Of a stretch of DNA of 64,000 nt, positions 15,380 to 24,920 are shown piece by piece. Location: positions 224,436 to 288,435 of the forward strand of contig PMBI01000050.1 of the NCBI GenBank assembly GCA_003153775.1, given 5' to 3'. The notes beneath the pieces were generated by a model. That model searched no databases. It worked only from the letters and a program-made list of their open reading frames with translations, and was not told the origin of the DNA. Source of the DNA: Syntrophaceae bacterium (GTDB lineage Bacteria; Desulfobacterota; Syntrophia; Syntrophales; UBA2185). The stretch's first letter is position 1; each line of letters opens with the position of its first letter. A program made the position numbers and the translations under genes.

Positions 15380-17242
15380 TTATATCGTGAATAGCTCTTC
15401 CGCCATTTCAATGGGCGTCCTGTCTCCGACCTTTATCGCCTCGCACCTGGCCTTGACAGTAGAAAGAATGTTCAGCGCGAAGAATCTGGCAGCGGCGATC
15501 TTCCCGTTATAGAAGGCAACGTCCTTATTTTCGTGGATGAGCGCCCGCTGTTTTGGCTTCGATCCCTTTGCATCTTTATCCGTATAGATGGTGTTCAGCT
15601 TTTCATTGGCAATCGTAGCCGCCTGCATCAGGAGCGATCCGACGGCGACGTCGCCAAAGAGTTCGAGATATGGAGACGCGTTAAGGACCGGGATCAGGAA
15701 GCTTGCACCTCTGCCCAGACGGTAGAAATGTGTAGTCAGGTCGGAGAAGGCCTTCAGGGCCTCTTCCAGGTAGTTACACGGCACGGTCAGATCTTCAAAC
15801 CCCTTGCTCCTTGTTATGACGCTGTAAACTTCACTGTAGAGGCTCATCATAAACTCGCCTCTTCTCTGCGCGAGTTTTCTCCCGACAAGGTCAAGGGCCT
15901 GAACCGCGTTCGTTCCCTCATAGATGGTCGTGATCTTGCAGTCGCGCATGTACTGCTCCACGGGATATTCACTGCAGTAGCCGTAGCCGCCATATACGTC
16001 GATGGCCTTTGAACATACCAGCATGGCCTTGTCCGAGGAATAGGCCTTGCAGATCGGAATCAACAGTTCCGCCAATCCCTGCCATTTTGTCTTGTCTATC
16101 TTGGTTTCCGAGACATCCGCCATATCAACGCAGTAGGCCGTATAATAGAGCAGTACCCTTATCCCTTCCACATGGGCCTTCATCCAGAGAAGCGTTCGTT
16201 TGATATCGGGATGCTGGATGATGGGCACGGGTTTGGCATCGGGATTCTTCATATCCCATATGGCAACGCCCTGAATTCTTTCCTTGGCATACGCCACGGC
16301 ATGTTCGAAGGCCGCCGTTGCCACGCCGAGGGCCTGTATGCCGACCTCAAGGCGGGCGTCGTTCATCATCTCGAACATGATTGCCATGCCGGACCTCTCT
16401 TTTCCGAGGAGCTCGCCGATACATTTTCCGTCGTCACCGAAGTTGAGGGTACAGGTGGCGGAGCCTTTGATCCCCATCTTGTGCTCGATGTTTCCCGTGC
16501 GCACGTCATTGAACTCGCCCATACTCCCGTCGTCGTTGACACGGTACTTGGGGACGATGAAGATGGAGATGCCCTTCGTTCCCGGCACATCCCCTTCGAT
16601 TCTCGCAAGAACGGGATGGACGATATTCGGGCAGAGGTCATGGTCTCCTCCGGAGATGAAGATCTTGGTCCCTGTGATGCTGAATCTTCCGTCGGGCAAT
16701 CTTTTCGCCGTTGTCTTCAGTGCGCCAACGTCGGTTCCCGCTCCGGACTCGGTGAGACACATCGTTCCGCCCCACTCGCCGGCAAACATCTTGTACATGT
16801 ATTTGTTCTTCTGCTCCTCAGTGCCGTAATTCTCTATAAGGGAGGCGGCTCCGATTGTGAGGAGGGGATACATGAGGAGGGGGTAGTTTGCTGCCTGAAA
16901 AAGTTCAAAGCATGCGGTGGAAACACTTACCGGCATCCCCTGTCCACCCACCGCAGGGTCTTTCGCCGCGCACTGCCAGCCTGCTTCAACGAACTTCTTG
17001 TATGCGGCATGGAAGCTCTTCGGCACGGAGACCTTTCCGTCCTTGAACGTGCATCCTTCCCTGTCGCCATCCACATACGTAGGCAGGATCACGTCGACGG
17101 CCATTTTCTCCGCTTCCGTAAGCATCATGTCCACCAACTCTTTCGCATAATCCGCGTACTTACCTTTGAAGCTATCCTCTATGCCGAGCTGCTCATAAAG
17201 GACGAATTGCTGATCTCTGGTATTTACCAATAAGTTGCTCAT
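15380..17242 (-). CDS. Large acyl-CoA dehydrogenase (DmdC-like)
   Basis: A 620-residue flavoprotein of the long acyl-CoA dehydrogenase group that includes 3-methylmercaptopropionyl-CoA dehydrogenase. It oxidises an acyl-CoA to the 2-enoyl-CoA, passing electrons to ETF. Recognisable parts are MCLTESGAGTDVGALKTTAK (FAD/substrate loop), the GTKIFISGGDHD insertion, GVATAAFEHAVAYAKERIQG, and YEGTNAVQALDLVGRKL near residue 430. The C-terminal extension (about 460-620) is characteristic of the roughly 600-residue subgroup. It starts at the ATG at 17242 after AGGAGGTC. A promoter lies about 100 bases upstream. The exact substrate is unknown. Confidence 0.9.
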   Translation of the reverse strand: MSNLLVNTRDQQFVLYEQLGIEDSFKGKYADYAKELVDMMLTEAEKMAVDVILPTYVDGDREGCTFKDGKVSVPKSFHAAYKKFVEAGWQCAAKDPAVGGQGMPVSVSTACFELFQAANYPLLMYPLLTIGAASLIENYGTEEQKNKYMYKMFAGEWGGTMCLTESGAGTDVGALKTTAKRLPDGRFSITGTKIFISGGDHDLCPNIVHPVLARIEGDVPGTKGISIFIVPKYRVNDDGSMGEFNDVRTGNIEHKMGIKGSATCTLNFGDDGKCIGELLGKERSGMAIMFEMMNDARLEVGIQALGVATAAFEHAVAYAKERIQGVAIWDMKNPDAKPVPIIQHPDIKRTLLWMKAHVEGIRVLLYYTAYCVDMADVSETKIDKTKWQGLAELLIPICKAYSSDKAMLVCSKAIDVYGGYGYCSEYPVEQYMRDCKITTIYEGTNAVQALDLVGRKLAQRRGEFMMSLYSEVYSVITRSKGFEDLTVPCNYLEEALKAFSDLTTHFYRLGRGASFLIPVLNASPYLELFGDVAVGSLLMQAATIANEKLNTIYTDKDAKGSKPKQRALIHENKDVAFYNGKIAAARFFALNILSTVKARCEAIKVGDRTPIEMAEELFTI

Positions 17243-17350
17243 AAAGACCTCCTGAAAAACGGTGGATTAAAGACCCGGGAAATTTTGAAACGCAAGGCCT
17301 GGATGAAGGCCGGTACTTTGCCAATATACGTCTGACAGATTAAGTCTGTT

Positions 17351-17379
17351 TTTATACATAACAAGGGCGGGCTTTGCAA
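17351..17379 (-). promoter_or_regulatory. Promoter of the large acyl-CoA dehydrogenase gene
   Basis: Minus strand TTGCAA (17379-17374), 17-base spacer, TATAAA (17356-17351). The transcript would start near 17344, about 100 bases before the ATG at 17242. A short ACAGA/TCTGT hairpin lies in the leader. Confidence 0.65.
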
Positions 17380-17519
17380 GGATTCCTTTGGGAATAGTCA
17401 ATTTCCCTGCGGTATTGATTTTTCGATTCTGACTGTTATTGAAAATTTATGCAATTTATGCAATTAAGATGATACAGAAAACTTTGCCGACATTGCCTAA
17501 GATAGAGGAGAAGATTGAT

Positions 17520-18632
17520 ATGAAAAATCTACTGGAAAATATCGAAGAAATCCTGCTCATGGGTCCCGGCCCTTCCTGTGTGCCCCCGCAGGTCTACAAG
17601 GCCCTGAGCCGGAAGACCTTAGGACATCTGGACCCCTATTTCCTGAAGATCATGGATGAGCTTATGGAGATGCTCCGTAGGATTTTGAATACGAAGAACA
17701 AGCTCACGATCCCGATATCGGGAACGGGTTCCGCGGGCATGGAGGCGTGCTTCGTAAATCTCGTGGAGCCGGGCGACAAGGTTCTCATCATTACCAACGG
17801 CGTCTTCGGCATGCGGATGCAGGACGTGGCGGGCCGGCTCGGAGCCAAGGTCGACGCCCTCGAGTTCCCCTGGGGAACACCGGTTGTGCCGGAGGCAGTG
17901 GAAAAGAAGATCAAACAGGATTCGTACAAAATAATCGCCGTGGTCCATGCCGAGACCTCGACGGGCGTGATGAATCCGGTTGCTGAAATCGGTGCGCTTC
18001 TCAAAGGCAGTGAAGCCATCTATCTGGTGGATACCGTTACCAGCCTGGGCGGCATAGAGGTCAGAATGGACGACTGGAACATCGACGCCCTTTACAGCGG
18101 CACACAGAAGTGCCTCTCCTGCCCTCCGGGACTTGCGCCCCTTTCATTTTCCGAAAAAGCAATGGCCAAGCTGAACGGACGGAAGACGAAGGTGCCCAAC
18201 TGGTATCTCGATCTCACCATGATCGCCAACTATTGGGGGACGAACCGCGTTTACCATCATACTGCGCCTGTGAACATGATCTATGGTCTGTACGAGGCGC
18301 TGTACGTGATCTTCGAGGAGAAGCTGGAGAATGTGTTTAAGAGGCACATGGAAAGCCACCGCGCCCTGGTTGACGGGTTAAAGAATATGGGCCTGAAGAT
18401 GCTGGTGGAGGAGCCTTACCGCCTGCCGATGCTGAATGCCGTAAGTGTGCCCGAAGGTGTGGATGAAAAAGCAGTGAGGCAGCGCCTGCGAAGCGAATTC
18501 AAGATCGAGATCGGCGCCGGACTGGGACCGCTCGCGGGGAAAATATGGCGCGTCGGGCTAATGGGGCACACGGCGAGAAGAGAAAACGTTGAGAGGTTCC
18601 TTGCGGCGTTGAAGAAGGTGCTGGGGAAATAA
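17520..18632 (+). CDS. Class V aminotransferase (alanine/serine-glyoxylate type)
   Basis: A 370-residue PLP-dependent aminotransferase of the alanine-glyoxylate/serine-pyruvate group. The N-terminal LLMGPGPSCVPPQVYKALSR is the usual substrate loop. ISGTGSAGMEACFVNLVEPG binds the cofactor phosphate. VDTVTSLGGIEVRMDDW carries the cofactor-contacting Asp, and YSGTQKCLSCPPGLAP holds the Schiff-base Lys. The true start is the ATG at 17520 after GAGGAG (17505-17510). An in-frame ATG at 17439 lacks a ribosome site. It could act in glyoxylate/glycine metabolism or be an archaeal-style aspartate aminotransferase. Confidence 0.9.
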   Translation: MKNLLENIEEILLMGPGPSCVPPQVYKALSRKTLGHLDPYFLKIMDELMEMLRRILNTKNKLTIPISGTGSAGMEACFVNLVEPGDKVLIITNGVFGMRMQDVAGRLGAKVDALEFPWGTPVVPEAVEKKIKQDSYKIIAVVHAETSTGVMNPVAEIGALLKGSEAIYLVDTVTSLGGIEVRMDDWNIDALYSGTQKCLSCPPGLAPLSFSEKAMAKLNGRKTKVPNWYLDLTMIANYWGTNRVYHHTAPVNMIYGLYEALYVIFEEKLENVFKRHMESHRALVDGLKNMGLKMLVEEPYRLPMLNAVSVPEGVDEKAVRQRLRSEFKIEIGAGLGPLAGKIWRVGLMGHTARRENVERFLAALKKVLGK

Positions 18633-18698
18633 CTTTTAGAACGCCCCTCCTATGAAAGGGAGAACCTCCAGCATGGCACTCCTACGGAGGGACCTTGC

Positions 18699-18862
18699 TG
18701 TCATTTCGAGTGAAACGAGAAATCTTAATAATTATAATATTAACCTCTAAGATTCCTCACATGCGTTCGGAATGACGAATTCTAAAATCCCCCTCAATCC
18801 CCCTTTACGAAAGGGGGAGCAATTAAGATGATGTCTGGATTCCCGCCTGCGCGGGAATGACG
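18699..18862. repeat. Composite dispersed-repeat cluster
   Basis: A TGTCATTTCGAGTGAAACGA copy (18699-18726) faces an inverted copy ending TTCGGAATGAC (18749-18776). A CCCCCTTTACGAAAGGGGG hairpin follows. A reversed GTCATTCCCGCG-type palindrome closes the cluster (18834-18862). It occupies most of the 310-base space between 18633 and 18942, where no gene is seen. Confidence 0.75.
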
Positions 18863-18942
18863 TGGACAGGATTCTCTCTCCCTGTGCCAGTCCGTTATTG
18901 ACAACCTTTGTTTGCCTGCATTATTTCGATCAGGAACTAAGT

Positions 18943-19233
18943 TCAGCGCGCTGCCCCGGCAGCGGCCCTCTTGCGTCCGTTCTTCTTGACGTCCTTGAAA
19001 GGCGCCTTACCGCGGGAAGGGCGCAGCTCTTTTTCCGAAAGGTCTTCTTCGAGAGGTACTTCTTCCCCGACTTCAAGGACCCGCATCATGGGTTCCTCGT
19101 CTTCATAATCGCCGAGGTCCGAGATCGTATCATCGAGGTCCCTGTCGCCGTATCTATCCCTCCCGCTTTCAAATTCCCTCGTAATGTCGGTGAGAAATGT
19201 GTCAAGCGGTTTCACTCTTTCGTAATATGCCAT
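18943..19233 (-). CDS. Small charged hypothetical protein
   Basis: A 96-residue protein preceded by a strong AAGGAGG site. The middle is acidic (DRDLDDTISDLGDYEDEEPM) and the C-terminus is basic (KDVKKNGRKRAAAGAAR). No membrane segment or recognised domain. It is transcribed divergently from the giant AAA/VWA gene 210 bases away. The acidic-then-basic layout suggests a mostly disordered, possibly nucleic-acid- or protein-binding polypeptide, but function is unknown. Confidence 0.6.
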   Translation of the reverse strand: MAYYERVKPLDTFLTDITREFESGRDRYGDRDLDDTISDLGDYEDEEPMMRVLEVGEEVPLEEDLSEKELRPSRGKAPFKDVKKNGRKRAAAGAAR

Positions 19234-19417
19234 TTTCTCCTCCTTGGTATTTTCGAATTACAGCTAAAATCTAAGTCGGATAAGAAATTTCATCCATCAT
19301 AAAATTCATAAAATCCAGTCGTGAAAAACCTGAATTTGAGATCAGGGAATGGATGAGATGAGGGGCTTATTTAAGCAGTTTATCCGGCCTCTCTTCCTAC
19401 GGCGCCATTCTTACCCA

Positions 19418-19447
19418 TTGACACACCCACCCGTTATCTCTTATGCT
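19418..19447 (+). promoter_or_regulatory. Likely promoter of the AAA/VWA operon
   Basis: TTGACA (19418-19423), 18-base spacer, TATGCT (19442-19447). The predicted start near 19454 is downstream of the first in-frame ATG (19443). This supports the ATG at 19506 as the real translation start. Confidence 0.5.
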
Positions 19448-19505
19448 CCTTGTCCGGACTCTCTTGCGCAGGAAGAGACAACTCTTTTTGAAGGCAACTA
19501 CAGTT

Positions 19506-22500
19506 ATGCGGGGAAAAGCAGAAACAGAAGAAGGCCGTTTGCGGGCGGAGTGTATAGAGGAGCTCGTCCGCAGGAAGGGGCTGGACGAGGGGGAAGCGCT
19601 GGTAATCGACGAACGCCTGCTCGCGCTGATGCAGGTTATCTCTACGGGATTAGGAGATGATATTCATCTTAAGATTAGCCCCGGCGGCAATTGGAGATAT
19701 AACAGACAGACAAACGAAATTATATTCCCTGTAGGATTGTTGTTGTCCTCTTCCGTGGAAGAGGTGGTCGCCTTCTGCGCTCACGAGGCGGGGCACAGGC
19801 AAATATCCCGGCGAAGCTTGAGAAAAGCGGTATTCAAGACATTCTCCGCGAAGGAATCCACGAGGCTTCTCTTGAATGCCTTCGAAGACAGCCGTGTGGA
19901 TAACTGGCTGATAAGCATTTTCAAGGGGATCAAACACTACCTGGACATTGCCTACGACGAAATGCTCCCCCGGAATCTATCCAGGTCGTCGTACGTCGAT
20001 CATCTGAAGGGTGAAATCTCTGAGAGGGCGAGCACATCCTGCCATCCATATCTCCTCTATCCGCACCTCGAATACCTGCTGGGCATGCGCTATTACTGGC
20101 TCTATGGCCGTCTTCCTTCCCGGATGATGAATCCGGAAGTCGGCGCTGCCCTGGCGCGGACACACGGGGATTTTGCCGCGATCTTCAATCACTATCCTCC
20201 CGGGCGGGTCTCGGAAAAAGAAAAGCTGAGGTTTGCGGAGGAGACGGCCCTGATGGTGAGGGACAAAATCCTTCCGGAGTATGAAGACCTCGTCCGGATC
20301 GCAATCGCCAAACTCGCAGAGGCCATAAAAGACGGCCAGCTCCAGGTTAAGGATAGAAAATGCGCTCCCGAGGATTTGAGCCCGGATGAGATCGAGGAAG
20401 AGGCGAGAAAATTATTAGAGTTCAAAGCCAGGGAAATGGCGGACAAGTTATCCCCCAAGACGGAAAAGCACCCCAGTAAGACAGAGGAATACAGAAGGGA
20501 AACCCCTGAAGAAACGCATGCGCGCTTGGCAGGCGGGAAATCCGCCGCGGAAAGAACAGCGCCGCTGCCCGCAGAGACTCTCCGCGACCTCATCAAGAAG
20601 CAGCGAAGGATAAACCGCGAACAGGAGGCAAAGATCGGCGAGTACGAGCGGGTATACAGGGTGATATCGAACCAGGTCCAGGCCTTAAGCGGAGTTTTGG
20701 AAAATCACTTCGCGAAAAATAAAAGGCCTTCCTTCAAGGGCTATTTCCCTTCCGGCCAGAAGCCGGATCTGCGGAGGGCCATGGAGCTTTCCCGGAAATT
20801 GGGCGAGGGTATCCCCGTGCAGGATAAGGATCTCAAGGTCTTTCTGAAGAGGAGACTCCCGACACAGAGGGACCACAAGATAATCCTCGCTCTCGATGAA
20901 TCGGGTTCCATGGATGAGCCCAAGAGGACGTCCGCGCTCGCAGGGCTTCTCGTCTTTATGGAGGCTCTCGATCATATCGGCATCGATTACGGGGTAATCG
21001 GATTTTCCGACAGCCCTATAATGCACAAAGAGTTGGGCGTGAAGCTGGATAATGCAGGCCGGCGGGTATTGTTTGATGAGGTCTCCCTGTGCATACCGGG
21101 AGGCTCCACCGCCGATGCGGATGCGCTCCAGTTAGCGACAAATATATTAAAGGATCAACCCGAGGATTCATCGAGGTGGATCATCATGGTAACGGATGGA
21201 GAAGGAAACGTGAACACAACCGGTAAGACGTTTGTCGAGCTCCAGAAGGAGGCACTCGACAAAAAGATAGAAGTGCTCGGTGTAGGTCTGGGCGAAGAGG
21301 TGACGGAGGTCATAAAGAGATACGCAAGCGGCATGCAGATTGACAACGTGGAAGAGCTGCCGTCGGTGCTCTCCGGCATACTGGAGGAAAAACTTGTTAC
21401 GCAGGATGCATACTGGGACAGTTTTCTCACGCCCCGGCATGAGGCCCGCATTGACAGAGAACAACCGGAGGCATCGCTGCCGCAGGATTTATCGGAGCTC
21501 CTGGCGTCTCTCTATCTTTATCTGAAAGAGAACATTCCCGCTTTCAATGTCAGGCATCTGAAGAGGGCATCGGAGCTCCTGGGATTTTTGCTGAACCGCG
21601 GTTATCCGGGAAAAGAAGCGTTCGGAAGGAGCCTGAAATACGCCTTTATAGATACCCAGGAACAATCCCAGAGGGTGAGAGAGCTTATCCTCGAAAGGAT
21701 TGAGGAGATGAGGAAGATATTTCCGGACATCACCCGGGAGGATCTGCCCCAGGAATTTCACTCGGCGTCATCACAGGTGGATGTCCCTGTGTCTGCGATC
21801 CCTCACGACCTGGTCTCTGTCCTGGATATTTTGATGAAGAATAATACTCATCCTCAGATCGAGAAGGCCCTCTCGTTGTTGAAAGAGCTCGTCGATTCTT
21901 CTGACATGGCTTTCGTGAACATACCCGGACTGGAAGCGGGTTTCCGGGTCATTGATGATGAACTTCTGAAAGGGATAACGATAGAGGAACTGGAGAAAAA
22001 GGCAGAGGACAAGAGCTGGGCTGTCCGCCAGCCCGCAGCCTTAGCCCTGGGCCGGGTTTATCTCGCACTGATCAAACTGGGAAAAGATTGTGACTTGAGT
22101 CCGCTCGAAGAAATGCTGAAGGATGAAGATCCGTCCGTCTGCCGCGCCGCCGCCCAGGCTTTAAGCCGTATCTGGTATCATTATTACGGCAAGAGACATA
22201 TAACGCTGGAGGCATTGGAGCGTAGACTTAAAGACGAGAACTGGGCCGCCCGCCAGGCTGCGGCAAGGGCTCTCGGAAAGATATATCCTCCCCTTATGGA
22301 ACAGGGAATAAATGTGGACATCGGCAAGCTGGAAGAAGGGTTGTGGAATAAGAATTGGTTTGTACGTCAGGCCGAGGCTGAGGCATTGGGAGAAACCTAC
22401 CGCGCTCTTATCAGGAAGGGAGTAGAGATCAACCTCGAGGGATTAGAAGAAAGATTGAAAGATAAAAATGTATTGACCCGTCAAACCGCAGCCCTGGCCT

Positions 22501-24920
22501 TGGGACAGGTCTATCCGCCCCTCATAAAGCGAGGGCGAGATGTTAATTTGGGCAAATTGGAAGAAAGGCTCGACGACGATGACTGGTCTGTCCGCCAGGC
22601 CGCTGCCGTGGCCTTGGGCCGGATATGGTTTCACAGCTATTACCATGGGAAGATGGTCTTGAAAGATTTGGAAAAGAGACTCGAAGACCCAAGCTGGCCT
22701 GTCCGCCAGTCTGCATGCCAGGCCCTCGGGCAGATCTATCCGACGCTTATCAGGCAGGGGAAAAATGTGAACTTAGAGAAATTGGAAGACAGGTTAAGAG
22801 ACGCCGATGTAGACAGGTCCGTCTGCCAGGCCGCAGCCCAGGCCCTGGGCCGGATCTGGCCTCAGAGCTATCATCGGAAGAAGATAACCTTAAAAGAGTT
22901 GGAAGAGAGGCTGAAGGACGAAAACTGGTTTGCGCACCAGGCTGCCGCACTCGCCTTGGTCCGGATACAGCATGCCCTTGTCAAGAAGGGGAATAAGGCC
23001 GAATTAAACAAACTGGAAAAAAGATTGAAGGATAAGATCTGGTCTGTCCGCCAGGCCGCGGCACGGGCTTCAATAAAAATCTTTTCGGATATAATCTCGA
23101 GCACGAAGAAAGAATTTAGGAAGGTGCTCGCTTCCTTCAATGAGATGCTAAGTAAACCTATGGGAAATACCATAGCAGGCACACATGCGGGCCAGGTGCA
23201 GATAGGTGAAGAGACCTTAGTCGTGGGAGATATGATCTTAGACAGGGGATCGAGCAAGAGTGATATACCCGACTGCGTGATGACGGAATCCGGCTATCAT
23301 ATTTTAGAGACGTTATGTATCGGCTATCTATTAAGACACTCCGTCCTGCTGCTGGGACCTACGTCAACGGGAAAAAGCTTCCTGATCAAATGGCTCGCAT
23401 GTGTGTTGGGCTATGAGCACCTCTCGTATTCCATCAACCCCTACACATCCAAGTTTGAGATAATCGGGGGCATTAAACCCGACAGGGAAGGTCGGTTCGT
23501 CTGGCAGGACGGCATCCTTCTGAATGCGGCGCGAGACGGCCTGTGGCTGACTCTCGAAGAGATAAACCTCGCGTCTTCCGAAGTGGTCGAGATAATGAAT
23601 GACTATCTCATTACGGGAAGGATATCCTACTCGGCAAACGGGGAGCAGAAGGAATTGTATCCCCATCCCGCATTCAGGCTCTTTGCCACAGGGAACCCGG
23701 AAAGTTACAGCCAGAGGCAGAAACTCTCCGAGGTATTTCTATCCAGGTTCAAGATCCTCTATCAAAAAGAACTTTCGGAAGAGGAACTGTCACAGATACT
23801 AAGTTCTTTATTCGAGATTACTTCCTCCTCGGCCCTTCCCATTGCGAGATTCCACACTACTTTGCAGAATCAGGCAGACAGCCGCATCATTGGCAAGGGG
23901 GAAAAGGACCCGTATATATTTACCCTCAGGGACATAATAAGACTGGGGAGGAGGTTGGAGCCGCTCCTCGAGAATAGACCAGCCGATAAGGAATATTTCA
24001 AAAAGTTTTTCCTCGAGTTCTTCAGCGTCTATATAGGGAGGCTCAGAGACAGCTCCGAAAGGGAGGCAGTTGTCAGTCTCTTGGATGCGCATTTCGGTTT
24101 CCGGGCTGAAGGCTTAGATCTGGAAGAAGTACTCAGATCCGCTTCGCTGGACATGGATTCCCTCCTCGCAGCCCTGACATCTTCAAAGGGAGATAAATTG
24201 ATTCCCAGACAGGATGCAGCGATTGTGCCCACGCCGACGCAAAAAATAACGCTCTATCTCCTCCTCACGGCCCTGATAAATAACGAACCTCTTCTTGTAG
24301 CGGGAAATCCTGCCTCAGGAAAGACGACTCTCATCAGATATCTCGCCTACCAAAAAGAGACGAACCTCTACTATGTCAACCTCTCCTCCGATACGGGCTT
24401 GGAAGAGCTTCTCGGCGGCTACATCCAGGATAAGAAAGGAAAATGGCATTACACGAAGGGCCTGCTGTTCATGGCAATGGAGAAGGGAAGCTGGCTTCTC
24501 ATAGATGAAGCGAATCTGTCTCCTCTGTCCGAATACCTAAATACGCTGCTCGACTTTGGCTACGTCATCGATGGAGAGGAGAACGTGTGTCACGCCCATC
24601 CTAATTTCAGGATATTTCTCTCGATGAATCCTCCTTCCGTGCATCAATCAAGAAACCTGCTCTCGCCTGCCCTGAGGTCCAGGTTTACCGAGGTCTGGGT
24701 TGAGGAGTTGACCGATCTGGGAGAACTGGCCGGTCTAATAGATACCTGGAGCTACGCGCACGGAGAAGCGCGTGCGTCTCGCAAAGGAAAGAAGGCAAAA
24801 AAGAGGAGAGATGCACGTGATAAAAAAATCTCAGGTGATAAAAAACCGGTAAAAACCGACGCAAAAAAAGAGGGTGAAAAATTTGCATCATACAAACGAT
24901 TTACCCATTATTCGACGTGA
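19506..24920 (+). CDS. Giant metallopeptidase-like/VWA/HEAT/double midasin-type AAA+ fusion protein
   Basis: About 1804 residues (numbering from 19506). Residues 1-300 resemble the CobT/NorD-type region, with HEAGH at 93-97 and NAFEDSRVDN near 127. Residues about 455-630 form a VWA domain with a complete MIDAS (DESGS 464-468, Thr535, Asp564 in VTDGEG). Ten HEAT-like repeats of about 41 residues lie at 824-1199 (pattern W-x-VRQAAA-x-ALG). The first AAA_5 module has Walker A GPTSTGKS (1284-1291) and LTLEEIN. The second has GNPASGKT (1600-1607), LLIDEAN (Asp1667) and NFRIFLSMNPP, as in midasin. The tail is Lys-rich. In known systems (CobS/CobT, NorQ/NorD, CoxD/CoxE, RavA/ViaA) AAA and VWA parts are separate genes that remodel or load metal into enzymes. 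An earlier ATG (19443) lies inside the promoter. The stop overlaps the DUF364 gene. Confidence 0.88.
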   Translation: MRGKAETEEGRLRAECIEELVRRKGLDEGEALVIDERLLALMQVISTGLGDDIHLKISPGGNWRYNRQTNEIIFPVGLLLSSSVEEVVAFCAHEAGHRQISRRSLRKAVFKTFSAKESTRLLLNAFEDSRVDNWLISIFKGIKHYLDIAYDEMLPRNLSRSSYVDHLKGEISERASTSCHPYLLYPHLEYLLGMRYYWLYGRLPSRMMNPEVGAALARTHGDFAAIFNHYPPGRVSEKEKLRFAEETALMVRDKILPEYEDLVRIAIAKLAEAIKDGQLQVKDRKCAPEDLSPDEIEEEARKLLEFKAREMADKLSPKTEKHPSKTEEYRRETPEETHARLAGGKSAAERTAPLPAETLRDLIKKQRRINREQEAKIGEYERVYRVISNQVQALSGVLENHFAKNKRPSFKGYFPSGQKPDLRRAMELSRKLGEGIPVQDKDLKVFLKRRLPTQRDHKIILALDESGSMDEPKRTSALAGLLVFMEALDHIGIDYGVIGFSDSPIMHKELGVKLDNAGRRVLFDEVSLCIPGGSTADADALQLATNILKDQPEDSSRWIIMVTDGEGNVNTTGKTFVELQKEALDKKIEVLGVGLGEEVTEVIKRYASGMQIDNVEELPSVLSGILEEKLVTQDAYWDSFLTPRHEARIDREQPEASLPQDLSELLASLYLYLKENIPAFNVRHLKRASELLGFLLNRGYPGKEAFGRSLKYAFIDTQEQSQRVRELILERIEEMRKIFPDITREDLPQEFHSASSQVDVPVSAIPHDLVSVLDILMKNNTHPQIEKALSLLKELVDSSDMAFVNIPGLEAGFRVIDDELLKGITIEELEKKAEDKSWAVRQPAALALGRVYLALIKLGKDCDLSPLEEMLKDEDPSVCRAAAQALSRIWYHYYGKRHITLEALERRLKDENWAARQAAARALGKIYPPLMEQGINVDIGKLEEGLWNKNWFVRQAEAEALGETYRALIRKGVEINLEGLEERLKDKNVLTRQTAALALGQVYPPLIKRGRDVNLGKLEERLDDDDWSVRQAAAVALGRIWFHSYYHGKMVLKDLEKRLEDPSWPVRQSACQALGQIYPTLIRQGKNVNLEKLEDRLRDADVDRSVCQAAAQALGRIWPQSYHRKKITLKELEERLKDENWFAHQAAALALVRIQHALVKKGNKAELNKLEKRLKDKIWSVRQAAARASIKIFSDIISSTKKEFRKVLASFNEMLSKPMGNTIAGTHAGQVQIGEETLVVGDMILDRGSSKSDIPDCVMTESGYHILETLCIGYLLRHSVLLLGPTSTGKSFLIKWLACVLGYEHLSYSINPYTSKFEIIGGIKPDREGRFVWQDGILLNAARDGLWLTLEEINLASSEVVEIMNDYLITGRISYSANGEQKELYPHPAFRLFATGNPESYSQRQKLSEVFLSRFKILYQKELSEEELSQILSSLFEITSSSALPIARFHTTLQNQADSRIIGKGEKDPYIFTLRDIIRLGRRLEPLLENRPADKEYFKKFFLEFFSVYIGRLRDSSEREAVVSLLDAHFGFRAEGLDLEEVLRSASLDMDSLLAALTSSKGDKLIPRQDAAIVPTPTQKITLYLLLTALINNEPLLVAGNPASGKTTLIRYLAYQKETNLYYVNLSSDTGLEELLGGYIQDKKGKWHYTKGLLFMAMEKGSWLLIDEANLSPLSEYLNTLLDFGYVIDGEENVCHAHPNFRIFLSMNPPSVHQSRNLLSPALRSRFTEVWVEELTDLGELAGLIDTWSYAHGEARASRKGKKAKKRRDARDKKISGDKKPVKTDAKKEGEKFASYKRFTHYST
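21976..23090 (+). repeat. In-gene tandem repeat coding ten HEAT-like units
   Basis: Roughly 123-base units, diverged at DNA level, each coding a helix pair around W-x-VRQAAA-x-ALG-x-I-Y. Unit ends tend to alternate between a Y-x-x-LI-x-x-G form and a W-x-x-SYY form. Confidence 0.8.

Noticed and set aside
16172..17233. 353-codon open frame opposite the large acyl-CoA dehydrogenase
   Set aside because: The minus strand encodes a complete, motif-bearing acyl-CoA dehydrogenase there. The plus frame has no domain and is a shadow.
17340..17356. ACAGA/TCTGT hairpin followed by TTTTTAT as a terminator
   Set aside because: No plus-strand gene ends nearby. It lies in the leader of the minus-strand acyl-CoA dehydrogenase gene, next to its promoter.
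21976..23090. HEAT region considered as a phycobilisome-lyase-type domain of a separate gene
   Set aside because: The frame is unbroken from the VWA domain through the HEAT units into the AAA modules, with no internal start site of note.
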